Positions 53,427-62,331 of a DNA stretch of 64,000 bases are shown in pieces; position 1 is the stretch's first letter; every line of letters starts with the position of its first letter. Origin of the DNA: Actinomycetota bacterium (GTDB taxonomy: Bacteria > Actinomycetota > Thermoleophilia > Gaiellales > F1-60-MAGs149); contig VGBM01000001.1 of assembly GCA_016870485.1 (NCBI GenBank), forward strand, positions 1 through 64,000. Reading direction: 5' to 3'. The position numbers and the translations under genes were made by a program. A model generated the notes under the pieces. It did no database searches and was not told the DNA's origin. It worked only from the letters and a program-made list of their open reading frames with translations.

Positions 53427-54860
53427 GTGGCCGTCCACCACTCCGCGTCGTACAGCCTCACGATCCGCGCGGTGATCCCGCACGAGCCCGGGCAGTTCGC
53501 GCGTGTGGCCGCCGCGGTCGGCGAGGCGGACGCGATCCTGGGCGCCATCGACCTCGTCCGGGTCGACGCCGGGCATGTGGTGCGCGACATCAGTGTGCTC
53601 TGCGCCGACGAGGACCACGGGCGCCGCATCGTCGACGCGATTCGCGCGATCGACGGGATCCGCGTGGTCAGCGTCTCCGACCGCACGTTCCTGATGCACA
53701 AGGGCGGCAAGATCGAGATGGCAGGCAAGGTGCCGATCCGCACCCGTGACGACCTCTCGATGGCCTACACGCCCGGCGTGGCGCGCGTCTGCGAGGCGAT
53801 CGGCGAGGACCCCGAGCGGGTCTGGAACCTGACCGCGAAGGGCAACGCGATCGCCGTCGTCACGGACGGCACCGCCGTGCTCGGCCTCGGCGACATCGGC
53901 CCCGCCGCCGCCCTGCCCGTGATGGAGGGCAAGGCGATGCTGTTCAAGGAGTTCGCCGGCGTCGACGCCTGGCCGATCTGCCTCGACACGACCGACGTCG
54001 ACGAGATCGTGCGCACCACCGCGGCCCTGGCGCCCGGCTTCGGCGGGATTAACCTCGAGGACATCGCGGCCCCGCGCTGCTTCGAGATCGAGCGGCGTCT
54101 GCAGGAGCTCGTCGACATCCCCGTCTTCCACGACGACCAGCACGGCACGGCGGTTACGGTGCTCGCGGCCCTGCGCAACGCACTCCGGGTCGTGCACAAG
54201 GACCTCCCCGACGCGCGCATTGCGGTGATCGGGACGGGCGCGGCGGGCACCGCCATCACGGAGATGCTCCTCGTGGCGGGCGCGACGCACATCATCGGCG
54301 TTGACGTCGACGGCATCGTGCACCGCGACCGGCCCGGGCTCGACCCGGCGCTGCGGGCGTACGCGGAGCGCACGAACCCGCTCGGCCTGACCGGGGGGCC
54401 CGCCGACGCCCTGCGGGGCGCGGACGTGGTGATCGGCGTCTCCCGCCCGGGCGTGATCACGCCCGAGATGGTGCGCTCGATGGCTCCCGACCCGATCGTC
54501 TTCGCGATGGCGAACCCCAAGCCGGAGGTTCTGCCCGAGGCCGTCGAGGGCATCGCCGCCGTGATGGCCACGGGCCGCAGCGACTACCCCAACCAGATCA
54601 ACAACGTGCTCGCCTTCCCGGGCATCTTCCGCGGTGCGCTCGACGTGCGCGCGCGCCGCATCACGGAGGGTATGAAGCTGGCGGCCGCGGACGCGATCGC
54701 CGACGTCATCACGCCCGAGGAGCTCGCGCCCGAATACATCGTCCCGAGCGTGTTCAACCGCCGCGTGGTCGAGAACGTCGCGCTCGCCGTCGCCGAGGCC
54801 GCCCAAGCCGATGGCGTCGCGCGCCGGCACGCCGTGCCCGACGCCGACGCGGTCGGCTAG
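53427..54860 (+). CDS. Malic enzyme with N-terminal ACT domain
   Basis: Oxidative decarboxylation of malate to pyruvate, probably NAD-dependent; 477 aa. Residues 1 to about 85 form an ACT domain (SLTIRAVIPHEPGQFARVAA), which usually binds a small regulator such as an amino acid. The catalytic part has LSMAYTPGVARVC, NAIAVVTDGTAVLGLGDIGP, INLEDIAAPRCFEIE and VFHDDQHGTAV. GTGAAGTAI is the dinucleotide site, followed by NPKPEV and SDYPNQINNVLAFPGIFRG. Leaderless GTG start; its TAG stop shares CTAG with the protease gene. Confidence 0.95.
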   Translation: MAVHHSASYSLTIRAVIPHEPGQFARVAAAVGEADAILGAIDLVRVDAGHVVRDISVLCADEDHGRRIVDAIRAIDGIRVVSVSDRTFLMHKGGKIEMAGKVPIRTRDDLSMAYTPGVARVCEAIGEDPERVWNLTAKGNAIAVVTDGTAVLGLGDIGPAAALPVMEGKAMLFKEFAGVDAWPICLDTTDVDEIVRTTAALAPGFGGINLEDIAAPRCFEIERRLQELVDIPVFHDDQHGTAVTVLAALRNALRVVHKDLPDARIAVIGTGAAGTAITEMLLVAGATHIIGVDVDGIVHRDRPGLDPALRAYAERTNPLGLTGGPADALRGADVVIGVSRPGVITPEMVRSMAPDPIVFAMANPKPEVLPEAVEGIAAVMATGRSDYPNQINNVLAFPGIFRGALDVRARRITEGMKLAAADAIADVITPEELAPEYIVPSVFNRRVVENVALAVAEAAQADGVARRHAVPDADAVG

Positions 54861-56461
54861 CCCGCCACGACGACCGCGGCGCTGGTCGCGCGGGTCGCGC
54901 CGCCCGGTCCCGAGACCGTGACGCGGCAGCGCAGGGCGGTACCCTCGTCCGGGGTGCTGAGGCGAAGCGAGCGTCCGGTGGCGCTCGTGATGGCGCGCCC
55001 GTCGCGCAGCCACTGGCGGGCCACGACGATGGGGCGCGTGCCCGTCCAGCGCCCGATCTCGCACGCCACGCGGCGCCCGACCTCGGCGGCGCCGGTCACC
55101 CGCACCCGCCCGATCTGGGCGGGCTTCACGGGCTGCTCGAGCGCCGCGCTGCGGGTCGGCGTCGCAACCCCGGCCCGCTCGACGTCGAGGCGCACGCGCA
55201 CGGCGGCCGCCGGCAGGCCGTCGACACCGATCCGCAGCCGCCGGGACGCTGGATCGGCCGGCAGGTCCGTCCACGGGCCGAGGAGCAGGCGGCGGCCGTG
55301 GGTGGTCGCGGTGCGCACGCGGATCGCCTCGGCCTGCGGCGGGACCTCGTAGCCGAGGGTGGCCGTGCCGAGCCCGGTCCAGGCGGCGCCCGTGGGCACG
55401 AGTGGCCCCGGGGCCGGCGCCCCGGTCGTGGTCGCCGCGGCGCTCTCGCCGTTGGCGTTGAGTGCGCTGACCGTGACGGTGTAGGCCTGCCCGTTAACGA
55501 GGCCGGTCAGCGCGGCGCGCGGCCGCGCGCCGTCGACGTCGACGACCTGCCCTGTCTCGAGCACGCGCACGCGGAACGCCGTCGGCTCGGGCGCCTGCGC
55601 GCACGGGCCCGACCACGTCCACTCCGCGTCGAGCACGCCATCGCCGGGCGCCGCGACCAGCTGGGCGACCGGCTCGGGCGGGAGGGTTACGCCGTTGATC
55701 CAGCAGGTGTGGTTGGCGACGACCGCGTAGACCCCAGGGTAGTTCGGCAGGGCGCAGCCGGTGCCCCACGAGACCACGCCCACGAGGACCGCCGCAGCGC
55801 CTTGACCCTGGACGAGGGGGCCGCCGCTGTCGCCCGCACAGGCGTCCTGGCCACGGAGGCTGGCGCAGACCATGTCGGCCGGGATGAACACCCCCGCGCC
55901 GTAGTCGGTGACGCACGTCTCCGGCGACCGCACGCGCACGGTCGTGGTGCGCAGGGCCGGGCTGCTCGGGCCGAAGCTGTCGTCGACCCGGTTGTAGGTC
56001 GTGGCGCCCCACCCCGCGACCCGTAGGATCTGGCCGGTCGCCGGGGCCGCGCTGCCGAGGGCCACGGTGGGTGCGGCGACGGGATCGCGCAGGCGCAGCA
56101 GCATCAGGTCGTTGCGCGGAGCCCCGGGCACGGCCCTGCGGTAGTCCGGATGGCGCATCATCCGGTCGATCGGCAGCCCTGCGGCGGAACCGCGCAGGTT
56201 CGTCTCCCCGACGACCACCCGCACGGCGCTCGCCGCGTAGATCCGACAGTGGCCCGCGGTCAGTACCCACTGCGGCTGTACGAGGGAGCCGGCGCAGAAC
56301 TGCGTGCCGTAGTCGGTGGTGAGCGCGACGGCGAAGCCCCAGACGGCGGGGTCGGCCGGCACACCACCGATGACCCGGCCGACGGGTCCCGCCTGGGCCG
56401 TGCCCCCGGCGCTGACGGCGAATACGAGGAGCGCGAGCAGGAGGAGGACAGGACGGCGCAC
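54857..56461 (-). CDS. Secreted trypsin-like serine protease with fibronectin-type and C-terminal domains
   Basis: 534 aa. After a signal peptide (RRPVLLLLALLVFAVSAGG) comes a chymotrypsin-fold protease starting RVIGGVPAD. Triad: His71 (LTAGHC), Asp118 (RNDLMLL), Ser212 (GDSGGPL). Asp206 at the base of the S1 pocket (GQDACAG) predicts cleavage after Arg or Lys. Residues about 265-365 look like a fibronectin type III domain, and about 170 further residues end in an Ig-like repeat (WLRDGRAI, ALRCRVTVSG). The GTG at 56461 was chosen from a TAGCGT box seven bases upstream. Confidence 0.92.
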   Translation of the reverse strand: MRRPVLLLLALLVFAVSAGGTAQAGPVGRVIGGVPADPAVWGFAVALTTDYGTQFCAGSLVQPQWVLTAGHCRIYAASAVRVVVGETNLRGSAAGLPIDRMMRHPDYRRAVPGAPRNDLMLLRLRDPVAAPTVALGSAAPATGQILRVAGWGATTYNRVDDSFGPSSPALRTTTVRVRSPETCVTDYGAGVFIPADMVCASLRGQDACAGDSGGPLVQGQGAAAVLVGVVSWGTGCALPNYPGVYAVVANHTCWINGVTLPPEPVAQLVAAPGDGVLDAEWTWSGPCAQAPEPTAFRVRVLETGQVVDVDGARPRAALTGLVNGQAYTVTVSALNANGESAAATTTGAPAPGPLVPTGAAWTGLGTATLGYEVPPQAEAIRVRTATTHGRRLLLGPWTDLPADPASRRLRIGVDGLPAAAVRVRLDVERAGVATPTRSAALEQPVKPAQIGRVRVTGAAEVGRRVACEIGRWTGTRPIVVARQWLRDGRAITSATGRSLRLSTPDEGTALRCRVTVSGPGGATRATSAAVVVAG

Positions 56462-56468
56462 GGAACCC

Positions 56469-56474
56469 ACGCTA
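56469..56474 (-). promoter_or_regulatory. -10 box of leaderless protease promoter
   Basis: TAGCGT on the minus strand, seven bases before the GTG at 56461. It overlaps the alternative GTG at 56470. Confidence 0.45.
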
Positions 56475-56480
56475 GCGCGT

Positions 56481-57422
56481 CTAGACGGCGAGGCGCCTGC
56501 GGGTTTCCGCCACGTCCCGGTTGATCTGGGCGAGCAGCGCCTCGACGCCGTCGTAGACCTCCTGGACGCGCAGCATCGAGACGAACTCGAGCCGCAGCGG
56601 GGTGCCGTACAGCTCGTCGCCCGCGTAGTCGAGGAGGTGCGCCTCGATCCGCAGGTCGTCGACGTCACCGAAGTGCGGGTTGCGCCCGACGCTGATCGCC
56701 GCGGGATGGCGGATCTCGCCGGGCGGCACGAGCGCCCAGCCGGCGTAGATGCCCTCCGCCGGCAGCTGCTGGCCGGGCACGACGCCGAGGTTCGCGGTGG
56801 GGAAGCCGATCTCGCGGCCGCGCTTGTCGCCGTGCTGGACCGTGCCCTCGACGCTCGGCGGGCGCCCGAGCAGCTGCGCCGCCCTGTCGACCCGGCCCTC
56901 GGCGATCAGTCCGCGGATCCGCGACGACGAGATCCGCTCGCCGTCCTGGCCGAGGAGCTCGATCGCCTCGACCTCGAACCCGTGCTCGGCGCCGAGCCGC
57001 TCGAGCAGGGCCACGTCGCCCGACCGGTCCGAGCCGAAGCGGAAGTCGCGTCCGACGGCGACGGCGACGGTGCCGAGGCGCTCCACCAGGACGTCGCGGA
57101 CGAACCGCTCCGCGTCGAGCACCGCGAGCCCGCGGTCGAAGCGCAGGAGCGCGACCTCGTCGGCCCCGGCCTCGAGCAGGAGCCGCGTCCGCAGCGCGAC
57201 GCCGGCCAGGGTGTTCGACGGGGTCCCGGGCCGCAGCACCGTGACGGGCCGCGGGTGGAACGTGGCGGCGCAGGCGGTCGCCTCGCGGTGCGCGGCCGCG
57301 GCAACAGCGGCCCGCACGACCGCGCGGTGTCCGAGGTGCACGCCGTCGAAGGTGCCGAGGGCGACGGCGCGGCGCCCGGGCGTGACGTCGCCGAGACCCT
57401 GGAAGATCTGGCGCTCGGTCAC
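56481..57422 (-). CDS. ribF: Bifunctional riboflavin kinase/FAD synthetase
   Basis: Makes FMN and FAD; 313 aa. The adenylyltransferase half carries ALGTFDGVHLGHRAV and ISSSRIRGLIAEG. The flavokinase half carries GREIGFPTANL, EGIYAGWALV and the family C-terminus. The GTG at 57422 overlaps the truB TGA (GTGA), the usual truB-ribF pair. Confidence 0.96.
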   Translation of the reverse strand: MTERQIFQGLGDVTPGRRAVALGTFDGVHLGHRAVVRAAVAAAAHREATACAATFHPRPVTVLRPGTPSNTLAGVALRTRLLLEAGADEVALLRFDRGLAVLDAERFVRDVLVERLGTVAVAVGRDFRFGSDRSGDVALLERLGAEHGFEVEAIELLGQDGERISSSRIRGLIAEGRVDRAAQLLGRPPSVEGTVQHGDKRGREIGFPTANLGVVPGQQLPAEGIYAGWALVPPGEIRHPAAISVGRNPHFGDVDDLRIEAHLLDYAGDELYGTPLRLEFVSMLRVQEVYDGVEALLAQINRDVAETRRRLAV

Positions 57423-58294
57423 GGCGCGGGCTCCAGGACGACGCGCGGACGGGCCTGTCCCACGTGGGCCTCGCCGAGCGCGACCAGCCGGCCGCCATCG
57501 TCGAGGAGCGCGACCGGGCCCTCGCCCGGGCACGGCACGCCGCGGCCGTGGGCGACGGCGCGCGCCTGGTCGGCATCGAGGGCGACCTGCGGGAGCCCGG
57601 CGGTGATCGCGGCGGCGGGCCGCCACGCCACGTCACGCGGCGCGGCGGCGCCCACGACGTCCGGTGCGGCCGCGTCCTCGACCCGGAACGGGCCGATCCG
57701 CGTCCGCCGCAGGGCGGACAGATGCGCGCCGGCGCCCACCGTGCGGCCGAGGTCGCGGGCGAGGCTGCGCACGTAGGTGCCGCTGCCGCAGACGATCTCG
57801 AGCTCGGCGGTCTGCGCGTCGGCGTCGAAGCGGATTAGGTCGAGGGCGTGGACGGTCACGGTGCGTGGGGGCACGGTAACGGCCTCCCCCCGCCGGAACC
57901 GCCGGTACGCGCGCTCGCCGTCGACGTGCACTGCGCTCGCCGCCGGCGGCACCTGCTCGATCTTCCCGGTCAGCGCGGGCAGGGCGGCACGCACGGCGGC
58001 CTCATCGGTGACCCGGCCGGTGGCGGTGCGCTCGCCCTCGGGATCGTCGGTCGTCGTCTCGGCCCCGAACTGCACCACGGCCGCGTACGCCTTGTCGAGC
58101 CCGTGCAGGTGGTCGACCAGCCGTGTCGCGCGCCCCGTCAGGACGAGGAGCAGCCCGGTGGCGAAGGGATCGAGGGTGCCCGCGTGCCCGAGCCGCTTGC
58201 CGTACACGGCCCGCAGGGGACGCAGGGCGGCGAAGCTGCTGACGCCGGCCGGCTTGTCGAGGAGGACGACGCCCGCCGGAGCGGCCTCAGGCAC
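57419..58294 (-). CDS. truB: tRNA pseudouridine(55) synthase
   Basis: Forms pseudouridine 55 in the T loop of tRNAs; 291 aa. LLDKPAGVSSFAALRPL leads, the catalytic aspartate is in RLGHAGTLDPFATGLL, and CGSGTYVRSLARDLG is the later motif. The GTG at 58294 overlaps the end of the nrnA gene by eight bases. Confidence 0.96.
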   Translation of the reverse strand: MPEAAPAGVVLLDKPAGVSSFAALRPLRAVYGKRLGHAGTLDPFATGLLLVLTGRATRLVDHLHGLDKAYAAVVQFGAETTTDDPEGERTATGRVTDEAAVRAALPALTGKIEQVPPAASAVHVDGERAYRRFRRGEAVTVPPRTVTVHALDLIRFDADAQTAELEIVCGSGTYVRSLARDLGRTVGAGAHLSALRRTRIGPFRVEDAAAPDVVGAAAPRDVAWRPAAAITAGLPQVALDADQARAVAHGRGVPCPGEGPVALLDDGGRLVALGEAHVGQARPRVVLEPAP

Positions 58295-59264
58295 CGCCGA
58301 GCTCCCGCTCCACGAGCGCAATCGCGTCGGCGGCGCTGCCCTCGAGCGAGAAGCCGGCGGCCATCGGGTGGCCGCCGCCGCCGCCCGCGCGGGCGATGCG
58401 GGAGACGTCGATCCCGGGGTCTGCGCTGCGCAGCGACACCTTCTGCACGCGTCCGCCGCCCGCGCGGGGCTCGCGCGCGAGCGCGGCCACCTCGACACCG
58501 CGGAGCGCCCGCAGATGGTCGATCGCGCCCTCGGAGTCGGCCTCGTCAGCGCCCGTCTCGTCGAGGTCCGCGATCGTCAGCCAGGTCGCCGCCAGCCGCC
58601 CGCCGAGCCGCAGCTCGAATCGCGACAGCGCCCGGCCGAGGAGCAGCGCCCGTGCCGGCGGGCGGCCCTCGTACAGGCGCCGGAAAACCTCGTCGACCTC
58701 GACGCCGCGCTCGATCAGCTCGGCCGCCACGCGGTGGGCCTCGGCGTCGGCGTTGGCGTACATGAATCGGCCCGTGTCGGTGACGATGCCCACGTACAGC
58801 GCGACGGCCGTGTCGAGGTCGACCGGCACATCGAGGGCGGCGAGCAGGCGGTGCACGAGGATCGTAGTGGAGGCGGCCTGCGGATCGACCACGTTGACCC
58901 GCCCGAAGCCGGTGTTGTCGCCGTGGTGGTCGACGTTCAGCGTCGCGACCGCCGCCTGCACGACCTCGGGCCCGGTAGCGCCGAGCCGCTCGACCGAGCC
59001 GCAGTCGAGCGCGACGAGGAGGCGCTCGCCGACGTCGCCGGGCGGGTCGCGCTGGACGTCGTCGTAGCCGAGCCACGCGTAGTCGTCGGGGAGCGCCGCA
59101 TCGCCCGGGGCCCACAGCGCCACGTCCCAGCCGCCGCGGGCGAGGGCGCGCCCGGCGCCGACGAGGCTGCCGAGGGCGTCGCCGTCGGGCCCCTCGTGGC
59201 AGGCCACCACGATCCGCGGGTGCTCGCGCAGGAGCGCGGCCGCGTCCGCGGTCGTGCCGCTCAC
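58287..59264 (-). CDS. nrnA: DHH/DHHA1 oligoribonuclease/pAp phosphatase (NrnA-like)
   Basis: 325 aa. DHH motifs are ACHEGPDGDALGS, ALDCGS, NVDHHGDN and IVTDTGRF; the DHHA1 end has GGGGGHPMAAGF. It degrades nanoRNA or 3'-phosphoadenosine 5'-phosphate. The usual HxxPDxDxxGS N-terminal site reads HEGPDGDALGS and is intact. GTG start coupled to rbfA (GTGA). Confidence 0.93.
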   Translation of the reverse strand: MSGTTADAAALLREHPRIVVACHEGPDGDALGSLVGAGRALARGGWDVALWAPGDAALPDDYAWLGYDDVQRDPPGDVGERLLVALDCGSVERLGATGPEVVQAAVATLNVDHHGDNTGFGRVNVVDPQAASTTILVHRLLAALDVPVDLDTAVALYVGIVTDTGRFMYANADAEAHRVAAELIERGVEVDEVFRRLYEGRPPARALLLGRALSRFELRLGGRLAATWLTIADLDETGADEADSEGAIDHLRALRGVEVAALAREPRAGGGRVQKVSLRSADPGIDVSRIARAGGGGGHPMAAGFSLEGSAADAIALVERELGGA

Positions 59265-59632
59265 GTCGCATCCTCCGGCGGCAGGACGGGTGGGTTGTCG
59301 CGCAGGAGCTCCTCGATCCGCAGGGCGCGGTCGACGGACTCGTCGTGGACGAAGCGCAGGACCGGCGTGTTGCGCAGGCTCAGCTCCGCGTTGATCGCGC
59401 CCTGCAGCACCGGGCGCGCCGCCTCGAGGCCCTCGAGCGCGCCCTGCTGGGCCTGCCTAGTCCCGTGCAGCTGCACGAACACGTCGGCCACGGCCGTGTC
59501 CTTCGAGGCGCGCACCTCGACCACGGTCACCACGCGCAGGCGCGGGTCGTTGAGCCGGGCGATGCGCTCGCCGATCACCTCGCGCAAGAGGCCGTCGATG
59601 CGCCGTCCCCGCTCCTTGCCGCCGCGCTTCAC
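59261..59632 (-). CDS. rbfA: Ribosome-binding factor A
   Basis: 16S rRNA 5'-end maturation factor, KH fold; 123 aa. LLREVIGERIARLNDPRL, VVEVRASKDTAVADVFVQL and LRNTPVLRFVHDESVD match the family. GTG at 59632 overlaps the TGA of the DUF503 gene. Confidence 0.95.
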   Translation of the reverse strand: MKRGGKERGRRIDGLLREVIGERIARLNDPRLRVVTVVEVRASKDTAVADVFVQLHGTRQAQQGALEGLEAARPVLQGAINAELSLRNTPVLRFVHDESVDRALRIEELLRDNPPVLPPEDAT

Positions 59633-59934
59633 TCGAGGTCCCCCGGCGTCACCGCACGGGTCTGCAGGATCCCGACCTCGACCTCGCGCTCCTCGAGCCA
59701 GCCCTCGAGCCGCTGCACGAACGCGTCGCAGTCGGCCTGCGACTGCTGGGCCGAGGCCACGAGCAGGGCGCCGTGCTGCGGCGTGTCGAGGTCCCCCACC
59801 TCGGCGACGCTGGCGCCGAAACGCTCGGCGAGCCCGTTGCGCAACCGGGCCAGCGCGCTGCGCCGGTCCTTGAGCGTGGCGGAGCCCGGCAGGCGCACCT
59901 CGAGCTCCGTGACGGCGACGAATCCGCGTCCCAT
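59629..59934 (-). CDS. DUF503-family protein
   Basis: 101 aa. The pattern VTELEVRLPGSATLKDRRSA, then FGASVAEVGDLDTPQHGALL, fits the small DUF503/YlxP family regularly found beside rbfA and truB; a role in ribosome maturation is assumed from context. ATG at 59934 with TAGCCT seven bases before, so it leads the DUF503-rbfA-nrnA-truB-ribF transcript. Confidence 0.88.
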   Translation of the reverse strand: MGRGFVAVTELEVRLPGSATLKDRRSALARLRNGLAERFGASVAEVGDLDTPQHGALLVASAQQSQADCDAFVQRLEGWLEEREVEVGILQTRAVTPGDLE

Positions 59935-59941
59935 GCGACGA

Positions 59942-59947
59942 AGGCTA
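59942..59947 (-). promoter_or_regulatory. -10 box formed from the preceding stop codon
   Basis: TAGCCT on the minus strand, seven bases before the DUF503 ATG. Its TAG is the stop codon of the pseudouridine-synthase-like gene. Confidence 0.5.
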
Positions 59948-60439
59948 GCCCGCCCGCGGCGGGAGCCGGGCCGAGAGCCGCAGCCTCTCCAGCTCACGGG
60001 GGCTGATCGGCCGCCACGCGCCGGCGGCGAGCTCCTCGAGGTCGAACCCCGCGAGGCGCGTGCGGATGCCGTTGCGGTCCACCTTCTCCTTGAGGGGGTG
60101 GCGGCTGTCGCAGAGCCGGCGCGCGAGGCGCGGATCGGCGAGCAGGAGCTCGAGGCCGCCGCCGGAGACCGGCAGGGGCAGCACCGGGTGCAACTGCCCG
60201 GGATGCACGATCGCCAACGGCGCCCCGGGGACCCGGTGCAGCACCGCGCCCGTCGGGCCCGCACCGAGCCCCTCGCCGTCGACGAGCACCGCCTGGCCCG
60301 CGGCCACCTTCACCGCCGGGTCTTCCATCACGGTGCCGTCGACGGTGACGCGGCCCGCGCGCACGAGCCCCTCGACTTCGCGACGCGTGCCGAGGCCGGC
60401 GGCGGCGAGGAAGCGGTTGAGCCGGACCGGGCCGGCCAT
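59945..60439 (-). CDS. S4-domain protein, degenerate RsuA/RluB-type pseudouridine synthase
   Basis: 164 aa, shorter than the usual 230-300. The N-terminal S4 RNA-binding domain is intact (VRLNRFLAAAGLGTRREVEG, VTVDGTVMEDPAVKV). The part aligning to the catalytic domain is shrunk: where active members have GRLDxxTxGLLLLT, this reads LPLPVSGGGLELLL, without the catalytic aspartate. The tail AWRPISPRELERLRL resembles the RluB end. Likely catalytically dead, binding rRNA only. Last gene of the tig-clpP-clpX operon. Confidence 0.75.
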   Translation of the reverse strand: MAGPVRLNRFLAAAGLGTRREVEGLVRAGRVTVDGTVMEDPAVKVAAGQAVLVDGEGLGAGPTGAVLHRVPGAPLAIVHPGQLHPVLPLPVSGGGLELLLADPRLARRLCDSRHPLKEKVDRNGIRTRLAGFDLEELAAGAWRPISPRELERLRLSARLPPRAG

Positions 60440-60446
60440 CGGGGGT

Positions 60447-61721
<1,275 letters not shown>

Positions 61722-61722
61722 C

Positions 61723-62307
61723 TCAGCGGTGCTCGATCACCTGGTCGATGATGCCGTACTCCCGCGCCTCCTCGGCGCTCATGAAGTTGTCACGCTCGGT
61801 GTCCTGCTTGACCTTCTCGGCGGGCTGGCCGGTGTTCTCGGCCAGCAGGCGGTCGAGGTTGCGCCGCATGTCGATGATCTCGCGGGCGTGGATCTCGATG
61901 TCCGTCGCCTGGCCCTGGAAGCCGGCGGAGACCTGGTGGATCAGGATCTTCGAGTTCGGCAGGGCCATCCGCTTGCCCTTCGCGCCGCCGGCCAAGAGGA
62001 ACGCGCCCATCGACATCGCGATGCCGACGCAGATCGTCTGCACGTCCGGCTTGATGAACTGCATCGTGTCGTAGATCGCCATGCCGGCGTAGACCGAGCC
62101 GCCGGGCGAGTTGATGTACAGCGCGATGTCCTTGTCCGGGTCCTCCGACTCGAGGTGGATCAGCTGCGCGACGATCAGGTTGGCGATCTGGTCATCGACC
62201 GGCGTGCCGAGGAAGATGATGCGCTCGCTGAGGAGGCGCGAATAGATGTCGAACGCGCGCTCGCCGCGCGACGTCTGCTCGACGACCATGGGGACAAGAG
62301 GACTCAC
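61723..62307 (-). CDS. clpP: ATP-dependent Clp protease proteolytic subunit
   Basis: Serine protease of the tetradecameric chamber, 194 aa. [14 protein letters not shown] is followed by the catalytic serine region [11 protein letters not shown], histidine in KILIHQV and aspartate near [18 protein letters not shown] replaces the usual GQAASMG. I use the GTG at 62307, with AAAGG seven bases upstream; the ATG at 62289 is an alternative. Confidence 0.97.
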   Translation of the reverse strand: MSPLVPMVVEQTSRGERAFDIYSRLLSERIIFLGTPVDDQIANLIVAQLIHLESEDPDKDIALYINSPGGSVYAGMAIYDTMQFIKPDVQTICVGIAMSMGAFLLAGGAKGKRMALPNSKILIHQVSAGFQGQATDIEIHAREIIDMRRNLDRLLAENTGQPAEKVKQDTERDNFMSAEEAREYGIIDQVIEHR

Positions 62308-62331
62308 GATGTGGCCTTTCGATGGGTGGGG

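Noticed and set aside
50775-55274. A 1499-codon open frame extending polA upstream
   Set aside because: The part beyond 53384 is antisense to the malic enzyme and lacks family similarity; it is an effect of high G+C.
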